A DNA stretch of 64,000 nt from positions 22,909-86,908 of the forward strand of contig NZ_CANMYE010000012.1 in the NCBI RefSeq assembly GCF_947502065.1. The letters run 5' to 3'. The position numbers were made by a program, and so were the translations under genes. The DNA comes from an uncultured Pseudoteredinibacter sp. (lineage in GTDB: Bacteria > Pseudomonadota > Gammaproteobacteria > Pseudomonadales > Cellvibrionaceae). Below, piece after piece: positions 43,354 to 51,912 of the stretch. Below the pieces are notes generated by a model. That model had not been told where the DNA came from and made no database searches. It was given only the letters and a program-made list of their open reading frames with translations. Position 1 is the first letter of the stretch; each line of letters opens with the position of its first letter.

Positions 43354-45441
43354 ATGTCTGACTTATCACACTACCGTAACATCGGTATCTTCGCACACGT
43401 TGATGCCGGTAAAACTACCACTACTGAGCGTATCCTTAAGCTAACCGGTAAGATCCACAAAACCGGTGAAGTACACGATGGTGAATCCACCACCGACTTC
43501 ATGGAACAGGAAGCTGAGCGTGGTATTACTATCCAGTCAGCAGCGACTACCTGCTTCTGGAAAGACCACCGCATGAACATCATCGATACCCCAGGGCACG
43601 TTGACTTCACCGTTGAAGTATACCGCTCCCTAAAAGTACTTGATGGTGGCGTAGGCGTATTCTGTGGTTCTGGTGGTGTTGAGCCCCAGTCTGAAACCAA
43701 CTGGCGCTATGCAAACGAATCTGAAGTTGCTCGTATCATCTTCGTAAACAAACTTGACCGTGTAGGCGCCGACTTCTTGCGCGTAGTTGGTCAGGTTGAG
43801 AAGGTGTTAGGCGCCAACCCACTGGTTATGACTCTACCTATCGGTCGCGAAGACAATTTCGTAGGTATTGTAGACATCCTAACCAAGACTGCTTACAAGT
43901 GGGATGACTCAGGCCTGCCAGAAAACTTCGAAATCATCGATATCCCTGAAGATATGGTTGATCAGGTTGACGAGTATCGCGAGCAGATGGTTGAAACTGC
44001 TGTTGAGCAAGACGACGACCTAATGGAAGCTTATATGGAAGGTGAAGAGCCTTCTATCGAAGATATCAAGCGCTGCATCCGTAAAGGCACCATCGCCCTA
44101 GACTTCTTCCCAACTTACTGTGGTTCTGCATTTAAGAACAAAGGTGTTCAGCTAGTACTGGATGCTGTTGTTGATTACTTGCCAAGCCCAACTGAAGTTG
44201 ACCCACAACCTTTGACTGACGAAGAAGGTGAGGAAACTGGTGAGCACGCTATCGTTTCTGCTGAAGAGCCACTACGCGCCCTAGCGTTTAAGATTATGGA
44301 CGACCGTTTTGGCGCCCTAACCTTTATCCGCATCTACTCTGGTGTTTTGAACAAGGGTGACACCATCCTTAACTCTTACACCGGCAAAACTGAGCGTATC
44401 GGCCGCATGGTTGAGATGCACGCTGACGAGCGTACCGAATTGAGCACCGCTCAAGCCGGCGACATCATCGCTGTTGTAGGCATGAAGAACGTTCAAACTG
44501 GTCACACCCTATGTGATCCTAAGAACCCTTGTACTCTTGAGCCAATGATCTTCCCAGAGCCAGTAATTTCTATTGCTGTTGCACCTAAAGATAAAGGCTC
44601 TACTGAGAAGATGGGTGTTGCTATCGGTAAGATGGTTGCAGAAGATCCTTCTTTCGTTGTTGAAACTGATGAAGATTCTGGTGAAACCATTCTTAAAGGT
44701 ATGGGTGAATTGCACCTAGACATTAAGGTAGACATCTTGAAGCGCACCTACGGTGTTGAGCTTGAAGTTGGTCAGCCTCAGGTGGCATACCGCGAAACTA
44801 TCACCATGCCAATCGAAGACAGCTACACGCACAAGAAGCAGTCTGGTGGTTCTGGTCAGTTCGGTAAAATCGACTACCGCATCAAGCCTAATGAGCCAGG
44901 TGAAGGCTTTACCTTCGAATCTACCGTTGTTGGTGGTAACGTTCCTAAAGAATTCTTCCCTGCAATTGAGAAGGGCTTTAAAGGCATGATGGACGAAGGT
45001 CCTCTAGCTGGCTTCCCTGTACTAGACGTTCACGTTGAGCTTTACGATGGTGGCTACCACGCGGTTGACTCCTCGGCTGTAGCGTTTGAAATTGCGGCTA
45101 AAGGCGCTTTCCGTCAGTCCATGCCTAAGGCCGGCCCTCAGCTGATCGAGCCTATCATGCACGTTGACGTATTCACCCCAGACGATCACGTTGGTGACGT
45201 TATCGGTGACTTGAACCGTCGTCGCGGCATGATCAAAGATCAAGAGCCTGGCACCACCGGTGTTCGCATTAAAGCTGACGTACCACTAGCTGAAATGTTT
45301 GGTTACATTGGTCACCTACGCACCATCACTTCTGGTCGTGGTCAGTTCTCTATGGAGTTCAGCCACTACATGCCTTGTCCGCAAAACGTTGCTGACGAAG
45401 TCATCGCAGACGAGAAAGCTAAGAAAGAAGCTAAGAAGTAA
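43354..45441 (+). CDS. fusA: Elongation factor G, second-type paralogue (EF-G2/FusB-like)
   Basis: 695 aa from the ATG at 43354 (the frame is open to 43237, but the protein starts MSDLSHYRNIGIFAHVDAGKTTTTERIL). GTPase motifs AHVDAGKTT, DTPGH and NKLD are intact, and all EF-G domains are present (QPQVAYRETI, HAVDSSAVAFEIAAKGAFR). Sequence markers FMEQEAERGITIQSAATTCFWKDHRMNIIDTPGHVDFTVEV and VFCGSGGVEPQSETNWRYANESEV separate it from the canonical str-operon EF-G and match the second EF-G of Vibrio/Pseudomonas. Canonical fusA is expected right of the window beside tuf. It stands alone with its own promoter and terminator. Confidence 0.9.
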   Translation: MSDLSHYRNIGIFAHVDAGKTTTTERILKLTGKIHKTGEVHDGESTTDFMEQEAERGITIQSAATTCFWKDHRMNIIDTPGHVDFTVEVYRSLKVLDGGVGVFCGSGGVEPQSETNWRYANESEVARIIFVNKLDRVGADFLRVVGQVEKVLGANPLVMTLPIGREDNFVGIVDILTKTAYKWDDSGLPENFEIIDIPEDMVDQVDEYREQMVETAVEQDDDLMEAYMEGEEPSIEDIKRCIRKGTIALDFFPTYCGSAFKNKGVQLVLDAVVDYLPSPTEVDPQPLTDEEGEETGEHAIVSAEEPLRALAFKIMDDRFGALTFIRIYSGVLNKGDTILNSYTGKTERIGRMVEMHADERTELSTAQAGDIIAVVGMKNVQTGHTLCDPKNPCTLEPMIFPEPVISIAVAPKDKGSTEKMGVAIGKMVAEDPSFVVETDEDSGETILKGMGELHLDIKVDILKRTYGVELEVGQPQVAYRETITMPIEDSYTHKKQSGGSGQFGKIDYRIKPNEPGEGFTFESTVVGGNVPKEFFPAIEKGFKGMMDEGPLAGFPVLDVHVELYDGGYHAVDSSAVAFEIAAKGAFRQSMPKAGPQLIEPIMHVDVFTPDDHVGDVIGDLNRRRGMIKDQEPGTTGVRIKADVPLAEMFGYIGHLRTITSGRGQFSMEFSHYMPCPQNVADEVIADEKAKKEAKK

Positions 45442-45462
45442 TTAGCGCTTTTTAAGCAAAAG

Positions 45463-45492
45463 AAACCCCGTCAGCTTGCGCTTGCGGGGTTT
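45463..45492 (+). terminator. Terminator after the EF-G2 gene
   Basis: Stem AAACCCCG (45463-45470) / CGGGGTTT (45485-45492) followed by TTTT; lies before the convergent phosphopantetheinyl transferase gene. Confidence 0.85.
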
Positions 45493-45515
45493 TTTATTGC
45501 CTTCAACTTATGCCG

Positions 45516-46238
45516 CTACGAATTTATACCAAACCCCATACAAGCGAATTCATCCGCAAAAGGAATAAAGCTGAAACTTTCGCCATCACTAGAAAGAACA
45601 AAAGCCCGCACTTCAAGCTGCGAAGCAGCTGCAATCGCCAATGAATAGCCCTTGTAGCCTGCTGCATAACTGTAGAAGCGATTCTCAATTTTATCTGCAC
45701 ATAAACGCGCCGGATAAAAGCGAGAAATAAGATCAGAAAGAACGCTACCTTTTGCCAACTTCAACCCTGACTCTAGCCTTGCCCAGTAATCGTAAAACCT
45801 CTGCTCTATAGCTGACAGCGGCAGTGATTTTAATTCACCAGCGATGCTCGGATGAAAATACGCTTCGGCAAATTCAACAAATGCTCGTTGGCGATATTGC
45901 TCCACATCCACTGCCACCGGCCCACACCTAGACACAGCCAACAAAACAACATCAGCGCTATGAGAAATAGCGATATCAATATCGAACGGAGGCTCTAAAA
46001 CAGGAGGTAAATCTTTACGCCTTAAGAGCTGCATAGCCAAAGGCTCAGGCAGCCCAAATACCCCCGAAAGAATTATTTTTAAATAAAAGCGCGAAACTAA
46101 GTACTGGTAATGCTTGCGCCCTTGCAAGTAGGATAATTCTTGTAACTCAGCAGGCTGCAAAACCAAAGAGGCCAGCTGATCAGCTGGCCTCTTTACTTGT
46201 TCAGTCAGGGGAATGAGGAATAGATCGCAAGCGTTCAT
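45516..46238 (-). CDS. 4'-phosphopantetheinyl transferase of the APE locus
   Basis: 240 aa, Sfp/EntD superfamily. Substrate/metal motifs: H94-S95 (ISHS), D112 and E114 (VAVDVE), and W153-A-R-L-E157-S-G-L-K161. In most members the third motif is WxxKE; here Lys is replaced by Leu while the Glu and downstream Lys remain. It should convert the apo-ACPs ApeE and ApeF to holo form. The start is ATG at 46238, overlapping the upstream stop by one base (TGATG); GTG at 46241 is an alternative. Confidence 0.88.
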   Translation of the reverse strand: MNACDLFLIPLTEQVKRPADQLASLVLQPAELQELSYLQGRKHYQYLVSRFYLKIILSGVFGLPEPLAMQLLRRKDLPPVLEPPFDIDIAISHSADVVLLAVSRCGPVAVDVEQYRQRAFVEFAEAYFHPSIAGELKSLPLSAIEQRFYDYWARLESGLKLAKGSVLSDLISRFYPARLCADKIENRFYSYAAGYKGYSLAIAAASQLEVRAFVLSSDGESFSFIPFADEFACMGFGINS

Positions 46239-46669
46239 CACTTCAACTTAACGATATCGCCCTTAAGAGCTACTCCCGCCATAATTGCCCCAGCATGACA
46301 CTCGTACTCATCCTTACTACTACGTTCATTTTTTTTGTAGTAGCTGACAATATTCGTTACGGCATTGGCACCTTCTTTTACAGCGCGGTCTTGCAAGGCA
46401 ATCATGGCCGATAAAAAGACCCACTTGCAGGCTTTTTCATCTGACTTACCAAAAGCATTCGTCTTTCGATTCGCTACCGCAGAAGTAATTAATTTTGCTC
46501 CTTTAGGAGTTGATGCAAAATGGAATGTAACCCCAGCATTCAACTTAGCCTTTGCATCAGCTGTATTCATAGCGTCGCTTATTGAAAGATAATGAGTAGT
46601 ATCCCTTGCCCAACAAACAGATGAAAACAGAGCCAATAATAAACCTGACATTGCGATAACACGCACCAT
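46238..46669 (-). CDS. Small exported protein of the APE locus (excinuclease ATPase subunit-like annotation family)
   Basis: 143 aa with a signal peptide (MVRVIAMSGLLLALFSSVCWA) and a strong AGGAGGT ribosome site. The mature part has AVKEGANAVTNIVSYYKKNE, which resembles small YbjQ-like folds, and several Cys (ACKW, EYECHAG). Homologues at this position in APE clusters are often labelled excinuclease ATPase subunit, but nothing here looks like an ATPase. Function unknown; probably a periplasmic helper. Translationally coupled to the phosphopantetheinyl transferase gene. Confidence 0.65.
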   Translation of the reverse strand: MVRVIAMSGLLLALFSSVCWARDTTHYLSISDAMNTADAKAKLNAGVTFHFASTPKGAKLITSAVANRKTNAFGKSDEKACKWVFLSAMIALQDRAVKEGANAVTNIVSYYKKNERSSKDEYECHAGAIMAGVALKGDIVKLK

Positions 46670-46855
46670 GATTACCTCCTATATAAATCATAAACTTGCA
46701 TCAGTTCTCATTAGTCTACTTAAGCTAGGCCTGAAGGTAAATATATCCCCAAGCTAAGAGAGGAAATCTCAGCAAACGCGTGATATTATGGCCTCCTATC
46801 AATAAGGCCAACACTCACCCGAGAGTTAGAGTTGACGTAATCACTCTACAAACCG
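46670..46855. promoter_or_regulatory. Divergent promoter region of the APE locus
   Basis: A 186-bp interval between the minus-strand pair and the plus-strand apeC-apeR operon. A TATTAT -10-like box is at 46784-46789 and small hairpins (GAGAGGAAATCTC) are visible, but no convincing -35. apeC has no clear Shine-Dalgarno. No regulator gene lies in the cluster. Confidence 0.4.
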
Positions 46856-47599
46856 ATGATTAAAGTAACCTTCAGCGTAAACGCATGGACCGCTCAAAGC
46901 CCAGGCATTCAAAGCTTAGACGAATGGCAGGCATGGAGCGAAGGTAAGGACAGCCTTCGCGAGGCAACTCCTGCCACCCCCAAAAGCATCCCCCCCATGC
47001 TTCGGCGGCGCCTCAACCCCCTAGGAAAACTTGCGCTCAGCTGTTTCGAATCACTTCCTGAGCACCAAGCCGACGCTATCGTTTTTTGTTCAGAGCACGG
47101 AGAAGTGGAAAGAACTGCCTCTTTACTCAGTGGCATCGCCTGCAATGAAGATATGTCACCAACAAGCTTCAGCCTTTCCGTACACAATTCAATTGCAGGC
47201 ATCTACTCGATTGCACACAATTACAAAAGCCCAATAAATGCGATTTGTGCTGGCCCGGACAGCGTGTTCACCACACTTATCGAAGCGTATAGCTTACTTA
47301 AAGACAAGCACCAACAAGTGGCATGCCTCATATACGACGAACCCTTACCCAGCATGTACTTGCCAGCACACAAGCTAGGGCAACAGGCGCTTGCCATTGC
47401 ACTCTTAATATCGACCAGCTCCGGCAATGGGGGCAGCAATGAATTTGAGCTTCAGGGTGAGCCGCTTATAAAAAAACCAACCCAAACGGCACAGACAAGA
47501 TACCCTGGGGAAGAGCTTATAAAATTCCTCCTAAACCCCGATGCGACAATGCAATACAGCAGTAGCGCTCACCACTGGACATTAAAGCGCACAAATTAA
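46856..47599 (+). CDS. apeC: APE ketosynthase-like chain-length-factor subunit
   Basis: 247 aa, only the N-terminal half of a ketosynthase fold (Ketoacyl-synt_2 type): VNAWTAQSPGIQSLDEWQAWSEG, FSLSVHNSIAGIYSIAHNY, INAICAGPDSVFTTLIEAYSLL. C131 is near the usual nucleophile position but outside a TACSSG context, and the catalytic His pair is absent. ApeC proteins pair with the active ketosynthase ApeO as a KS-CLF heterodimer. First gene of the long plus-strand operon. Confidence 0.85.
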   Translation: MIKVTFSVNAWTAQSPGIQSLDEWQAWSEGKDSLREATPATPKSIPPMLRRRLNPLGKLALSCFESLPEHQADAIVFCSEHGEVERTASLLSGIACNEDMSPTSFSLSVHNSIAGIYSIAHNYKSPINAICAGPDSVFTTLIEAYSLLKDKHQQVACLIYDEPLPSMYLPAHKLGQQALAIALLISTSSGNGGSNEFELQGEPLIKKPTQTAQTRYPGEELIKFLLNPDATMQYSSSAHHWTLKRTN

Positions 47600-47600
47600 A

Positions 47601-48353
47601 ATGAACCAAATAAACTATTGCTGGCGACTAATAGCTACCGCCATAAGCTTTTTTTGCTTTGGCTTAGGCGGTCTTTTAATGCCACTTGCTGTCTTGCCTG
47701 TGAAACTCTTCACAAAAGACCCACAAAAACTGGAAGTACGCATCAAATGGATGATCCACAAATCATTTTACTTGTTTATGCATCTAATGAAAGGGCTAGG
47801 AGTTTGCACATTTGAAGTCGAAGGAGGTGAAAAGCTTAATCGCGAAGGGCTTCTAATTCTGGCAAACCACCCGACCCTCATCGATGTTGTATTTCTAATT
47901 TCCCTGATCCCCAATGCTGACTGTGTTGTCAAATCAAGCCTCCTTAAGAACCCCTTTACCAAAGGCCCCATCAGCGCCGGCCGATATATTGCAAACGACC
48001 ATGCCGAAGACACTATTCTAGCGGCCAAGCACTCCCTCGCTAGAGGCAATTCTCTAATAGTTTTTCCTGAAGGAACACGCACGCAACCCGGGAAACCTCT
48101 CAAGTTGCAACGCGGTGCGGCCAATATAGCTATTCGCACAGCTAACAATATTACGCCCGTTATCATAAAATGCACCCCCTCAACTCTGACGAAGCAGGAG
48201 CGCTGGTACAATATCCCGCACCGTCGCTTCCACATAAGCATTAGTGTTAGAGATGATATTGCTGTTACTTCATATCTGGATCGCGCACCCTCCGTAGCAG
48301 CGAGGGAACTAAGCAAAAGCCTTACAGATTACTTTGAAAAGGAGAGTAAGTGA
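47601..48353 (+). CDS. apeD: APE lysophospholipid-type acyltransferase
   Basis: 250 aa with an N-terminal hydrophobic helix pair and PlsC motifs: HPTLID (HX4D) in LANHPTLIDVVFLIS and FPEGTR in VFPEGTRTQPGKPLKLQRGA. Predicted to transfer the aryl polyene acyl chain to a glycerol-type acceptor at the inner membrane. Confidence 0.9.
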   Translation: MNQINYCWRLIATAISFFCFGLGGLLMPLAVLPVKLFTKDPQKLEVRIKWMIHKSFYLFMHLMKGLGVCTFEVEGGEKLNREGLLILANHPTLIDVVFLISLIPNADCVVKSSLLKNPFTKGPISAGRYIANDHAEDTILAAKHSLARGNSLIVFPEGTRTQPGKPLKLQRGAANIAIRTANNITPVIIKCTPSTLTKQERWYNIPHRRFHISISVRDDIAVTSYLDRAPSVAARELSKSLTDYFEKESK

Positions 48354-48354
48354 G

Positions 48355-48612
48355 ATGAGTAATCTCGAACAAGAAATCAAACAGCTCATAATAGACAGCT
48401 TAGACCTAGAAGACTTGAGCTGTGAGGAAATTGACAGCAATGAACCATTATTTGTAGATGGGCTGGGCCTAGATTCAATTGATGCTCTTGAGCTTGGGCT
48501 AGCCATTCAAAAAGAATATGGCGTAAAGCTTGACTCTGACTCAGAAGAAAACAGAAAGCACTTCGCCAATGTAAAATCTCTTGCAGCCTTAATTGCGCAG
48601 CATCGCCCATAA
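48355..48612 (+). CDS. apeE: Acyl carrier protein 1 of the APE line
   Basis: 85 aa from the ATG at 48355, following a GGAGAGTAAG ribosome site and 1 bp after the apeD stop. The phosphopantetheine serine is in GLGLDSIDALELG. Highly acidic four-helix ACP. Confidence 0.92.
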   Translation: MSNLEQEIKQLIIDSLDLEDLSCEEIDSNEPLFVDGLGLDSIDALELGLAIQKEYGVKLDSDSEENRKHFANVKSLAALIAQHRP

Positions 48613-48621
48613 GGAGGAGAT

Positions 48622-48876
48622 ATGAGCAGTTACAGTGAGGAACAAATCAGCCAGAAAGTGAGCGATGTTATTTGCGAGCTATTCGAGCTGGATGCTGACG
48701 AAGTTACCCCCCAAGCAAACCTCTATGAAGATCTAGATATCGACAGCATTGATGCTGTCGATCTTGTAGTAGAGTTAAAAAAATGGAGTGGCAAGAAAAT
48801 ACAACCAGAAGATTTTAAAAACGTTCGCACCGTTGAAGATGTTATCCAAGCGGTAATAGAGTTAATGCAAGAATAA
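48622..48876 (+). CDS. apeF: Acyl carrier protein 2 of the APE line
   Basis: 84 aa, phosphopantetheine serine in DLDIDSIDAVDLV. AAGGAGG lies directly upstream. Two distinct ACPs are typical of APE clusters; they may separate starter loading from elongation. Confidence 0.92.
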   Translation: MSSYSEEQISQKVSDVICELFELDADEVTPQANLYEDLDIDSIDAVDLVVELKKWSGKKIQPEDFKNVRTVEDVIQAVIELMQE

Positions 48877-48880
48877 GAGC

Positions 48881-49435
48881 TTGAGCATATTGAATAAGCT
48901 GCTGCTAGTTATTCTGAGTATTAGCTACCCTGTCTTGGTGTTTTACGGGCTCCAAGAGTTCGGTATGCGCTCGTTAATATTTTTAGTGCTGTTTTTAGGC
49001 GCCCTACACTCTTTTAATTTTTATCGCGGAGATAAAAAAAGCCTAATCTGGGTTATCGCCTGCCTAGCCATAGCAGTATTCTCTTGGTTTAACGATAGCA
49101 GTATTGGGCTTAAGTTTTATCCCGTTATCGTCAACCTTGGAATGCTAGCCTTATTCTCTTGGAGTTTGTTCAATCCGCCACCAATTATCGAAAGGCTTGC
49201 TAGGCTTACAGAGCCCGAACTGCCTGAGCATGCGATACGCTATACTCGCGCAGTCACTATCGTTTGGGTAGCTTTTTTTGCTCTCAACTCTCTGATTGCA
49301 GGCTCTCTTGCCTTATTTGCAAGCGACAAGTTGTGGGCTCTATATAACGGGGGGATAGCCTATTTAATTATTGGCTTGATATTCGCTGCTGAGCGACTCT
49401 ATCGCAACTACTATCGATCAAAGCACGAAAAATGA
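48881..49435 (+). CDS. apeG: APE inner membrane protein (COG4648-like)
   Basis: 184 aa with about five TM helices (LLLVILSISYPVLVFYGL, SLIFLVLFLGALHSF, AVTIVWVAFFALNSLIAG and others). The start is a TTG (48881); another TTG at 48890 is possible. Function unknown, conserved at this position in APE clusters. Overlaps apeH by 4 bp. Confidence 0.8.
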   Translation: MSILNKLLLVILSISYPVLVFYGLQEFGMRSLIFLVLFLGALHSFNFYRGDKKSLIWVIACLAIAVFSWFNDSSIGLKFYPVIVNLGMLALFSWSLFNPPPIIERLARLTEPELPEHAIRYTRAVTIVWVAFFALNSLIAGSLALFASDKLWALYNGGIAYLIIGLIFAAERLYRNYYRSKHEK

Positions 49436-50784
49436 TTACGCCTCTTAAGCTCGAAGAAATTTTAACAAGCTCCAGAGAAGAATGTGAGATAGTAGCCTCA
49501 CAAGGCTCCAAAAAATTTCTTTGGGGTGATTTCACTCACAACTGCAGGCACTATATTCAGCACTTCAATGAGCTTCCAAGGGGAGCTTGGGCCCTGCACA
49601 ACAGTGACGCCTATGAATTTGCATGCCAATTAATTGCCATGTGGCAACTTGGAAATACCGTTTATTTGGCAGCCGACACCCAAGCAGTCAGCGTACAAAG
49701 ACTAGAGAAAAAAGTAGTAGGCTTTATTGGAGATTTTCCCAAACACAATAACTTATCGACAATTAAGCAAAATCCAGTTCAAAGCGCCAAGCCGCTAAAC
49801 CGCCAAGACATTGCGATGGTAATATTCACATCTGGCAGCAGCGGAGAACCCAGTGAAGTGGCTATACGCCTAGGGCAATTAGAAACTGAAGCCGCGGCTC
49901 TTGAAACGCAATTTGGCCACTTGGTTCAGGGTTGCAGCTTCGCCAGCACCGTGAGCCACCAACACCTTTACGGGTTAACATTTTCCCTATTGTGGCCCTT
50001 ACTTTACAAGAGGGAATTCCCCTGTCAGCGTGTTCATTACCTAGATGAGCTACCCTCAGTTTTTGAACACAACAAAAAAACTATTTTAGTTAGCACCCCC
50101 AGCCATTTGAGCAGACTTCCACCTAATGTTGATAAAAATAGCATTCACCGCTCTAGTCAGATTGTAATATCCTCCACTGCAGCGCTTTCGGCCCAGGACA
50201 GCGCAACTGCAAGAGATTACTTCCAAGCGGAAATCATAGAGATATATGGCAGCTCAGAAACCGGAGCCATAGCCTGGAGAAATCAAGCGAAACAGGCCTT
50301 GTGGACACCTCTCCCAGGGGTCAAGATATCAAATGACGACGAACAGTTTAAAATAAAAAGCCCCCATAGCTTTGAAGCCGATTGGCAAAGTGTCAATGAT
50401 AGAATCGAACTGGCCGAAGCAAACAAATTTAAATTAATTGGAAGAAGCGATAGAGTAGCTAAGGTAGAGGGGATTCGAGTTTCTTTAAATGCCATTGAGT
50501 CACGGATCTGCGAACTGGATAGCATAACTCGCGCAAAGGTTATTAGCATTAACTCTACCGGGGGACTCGGAGCAGCAATTGAAATCAAACCCTCTGTCAT
50601 ACTGAATAGCCAGTCAAGAAGGGCCTTAGCAGAGCAAATTAAGAAACACCTACTTAAAGAGTTTGTTCTGCCTGTCATCCCCAAAAAATGGCGCTTTATG
50701 GAGCGCCTTCCTGAAGACAAGCAAGGTAAAGTACGTATCAGCGACCTAGAGTCGCTTTTCCCTCGAAAGGAATCAAAGCAATGA
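49432..50784 (+). CDS. apeH: APE AMP-ligase (acyl-ACP synthetase)
   Basis: 450 aa ANL-superfamily enzyme. Phosphate-binding loop FTSGSSGEPSEV, adenine motif EIYGSSETGAIAWR, and C-terminal KFKLIGRSDRVAKVEGIRVS hinge with EDKQGKV near the end. Expected to adenylate an aromatic acid such as 4-hydroxybenzoate and load it onto an APE ACP. No ammonia-lyase or chorismate-lyase gene is in the window to make that acid. Confidence 0.92.
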   Translation: MITPLKLEEILTSSREECEIVASQGSKKFLWGDFTHNCRHYIQHFNELPRGAWALHNSDAYEFACQLIAMWQLGNTVYLAADTQAVSVQRLEKKVVGFIGDFPKHNNLSTIKQNPVQSAKPLNRQDIAMVIFTSGSSGEPSEVAIRLGQLETEAAALETQFGHLVQGCSFASTVSHQHLYGLTFSLLWPLLYKREFPCQRVHYLDELPSVFEHNKKTILVSTPSHLSRLPPNVDKNSIHRSSQIVISSTAALSAQDSATARDYFQAEIIEIYGSSETGAIAWRNQAKQALWTPLPGVKISNDDEQFKIKSPHSFEADWQSVNDRIELAEANKFKLIGRSDRVAKVEGIRVSLNAIESRICELDSITRAKVISINSTGGLGAAIEIKPSVILNSQSRRALAEQIKKHLLKEFVLPVIPKKWRFMERLPEDKQGKVRISDLESLFPRKESKQ

Positions 50785-51167
50785 AGAAACTCTTCCCCGA
50801 GGCTTTATTAAGCGAAACAGACCCCGAATGCATTAACCTGCAATTGAATATAGATCCAGAGATTGTGTATTTTGATGGGCATTTTCCAGAGCAGGCGATA
50901 CTTCCGGGAGTAACTCAGATATTTTGGGCCGAACACTTCGCAAGAATATACCTAAGCACGGTAATGCCACCAGAAGAGCGATTCTCACACCTAGAAGCCG
51001 TTAAGTTTCAGCAGGTTATTCGCCCGAATGAAAAAATCCAGTTACAGCTCGAGTTCAAGAAAGACAAGCAAAAGCTGTACTTCAAGTACTTTGACGAAGA
51101 GCATCAATTCTCATCCGGGCGCATGGTTTACACCCAACCTTCTCACGATGGTACTGCTCATGTTTAA
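50781..51167 (+). CDS. apeI: APE dehydratase subunit (hotdog fold)
   Basis: 128 aa FabZ/FabA-like. The loop FDGHFPEQAILPGVTQ supplies H34, but the position of the FabZ catalytic Glu appears to be Phe (about F48). In APE systems ApeI pairs with ApeP. Overlaps apeH and apeJ. Confidence 0.87.
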   Translation: MKKLFPEALLSETDPECINLQLNIDPEIVYFDGHFPEQAILPGVTQIFWAEHFARIYLSTVMPPEERFSHLEAVKFQQVIRPNEKIQLQLEFKKDKQKLYFKYFDEEHQFSSGRMVYTQPSHDGTAHV

Positions 51168-51912
51168 GCCCTGCGCAGTAATACCTGTTTACAACCATCC
51201 TGCTACTATTAACAACACGACCAAGCTAGTTTTGAAGCAGGGCCTGGACGTGATACTTATCGATGACGGATCGGAACAGAGCTGCGCTACTGTTTTAGAG
51301 GAAATTTCCCAGGCACACCAAGGAGTTCACCTCGTCAGACTCAAGCAAAATCTCGGCAAGGGAGGTGCGGTTAAAGCAGGTCTACGCACGGCCTTTAAAG
51401 AGGGCTATAGCCACGCCTTGCAAATTGATGCCGACGGTCAGCACAATCATTTAGATATACCGATCTTTCTTAGGCAAGCCGAAAAAATGCCAAACATGCT
51501 AATTTCCGGGCTACCTAAGTATGACAGCTCCATACCCAAGTTACGCTATTACGCACGATACCTCACCCACATCTGGATATGGATCAACACCCTCTCGCTA
51601 GATATAAAAGATTCAATGTGCGGCTTTAGGGTGTACCCCTTAGCAAGATCAACGGCCTTATTGGAAAGCACAGAAATGGGGAACCGAATGGACTTCGACC
51701 CAGAGTTTATGGTGCGCTGGCACTGGGCTCACTCAGATATTGTCCATATTGAAACCGAGGTCCAATACCCACTAGATGGAATCTCGCACTTCCGTGGCCT
51801 TGAAGATAATTACCTGATCAGCGCGATGCATGCCAGACTGTTCTTTGGCCTACTTAGCCAACTGCCAAAGCGCGCCTTAAAACGCTTGAAAGGTAACAGC
51901 AACAATGGATAA
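51160..51912 (+). CDS. apeJ: APE family 2 glycosyltransferase
   Basis: 250 aa from the ATG at 51160 (another in-frame ATG at 51148). GT-A motifs VIPVYNHPA, LIDDGS, GKGGAVKAGL and the DxD-type IDADGQHN; it resembles dolichol-phosphate-mannose synthase-like enzymes without membrane helices. Predicted to glycosylate the lipid-linked aryl polyene. Only the glycosyltransferase part is in this gene; the acyltransferase is a separate, 8-bp overlapping gene. Confidence 0.85.
   Translation: MFKPCAVIPVYNHPATINNTTKLVLKQGLDVILIDDGSEQSCATVLEEISQAHQGVHLVRLKQNLGKGGAVKAGLRTAFKEGYSHALQIDADGQHNHLDIPIFLRQAEKMPNMLISGLPKYDSSIPKLRYYARYLTHIWIWINTLSLDIKDSMCGFRVYPLARSTALLESTEMGNRMDFDPEFMVRWHWAHSDIVHIETEVQYPLDGISHFRGLEDNYLISAMHARLFFGLLSQLPKRALKRLKGNSNNG

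Noticed and set aside
43354..45441. Interpretation as the canonical str-operon fusA
   Set aside because: Sequence markers fit the second EF-G type, and the gene is not next to tuf or rpsG.
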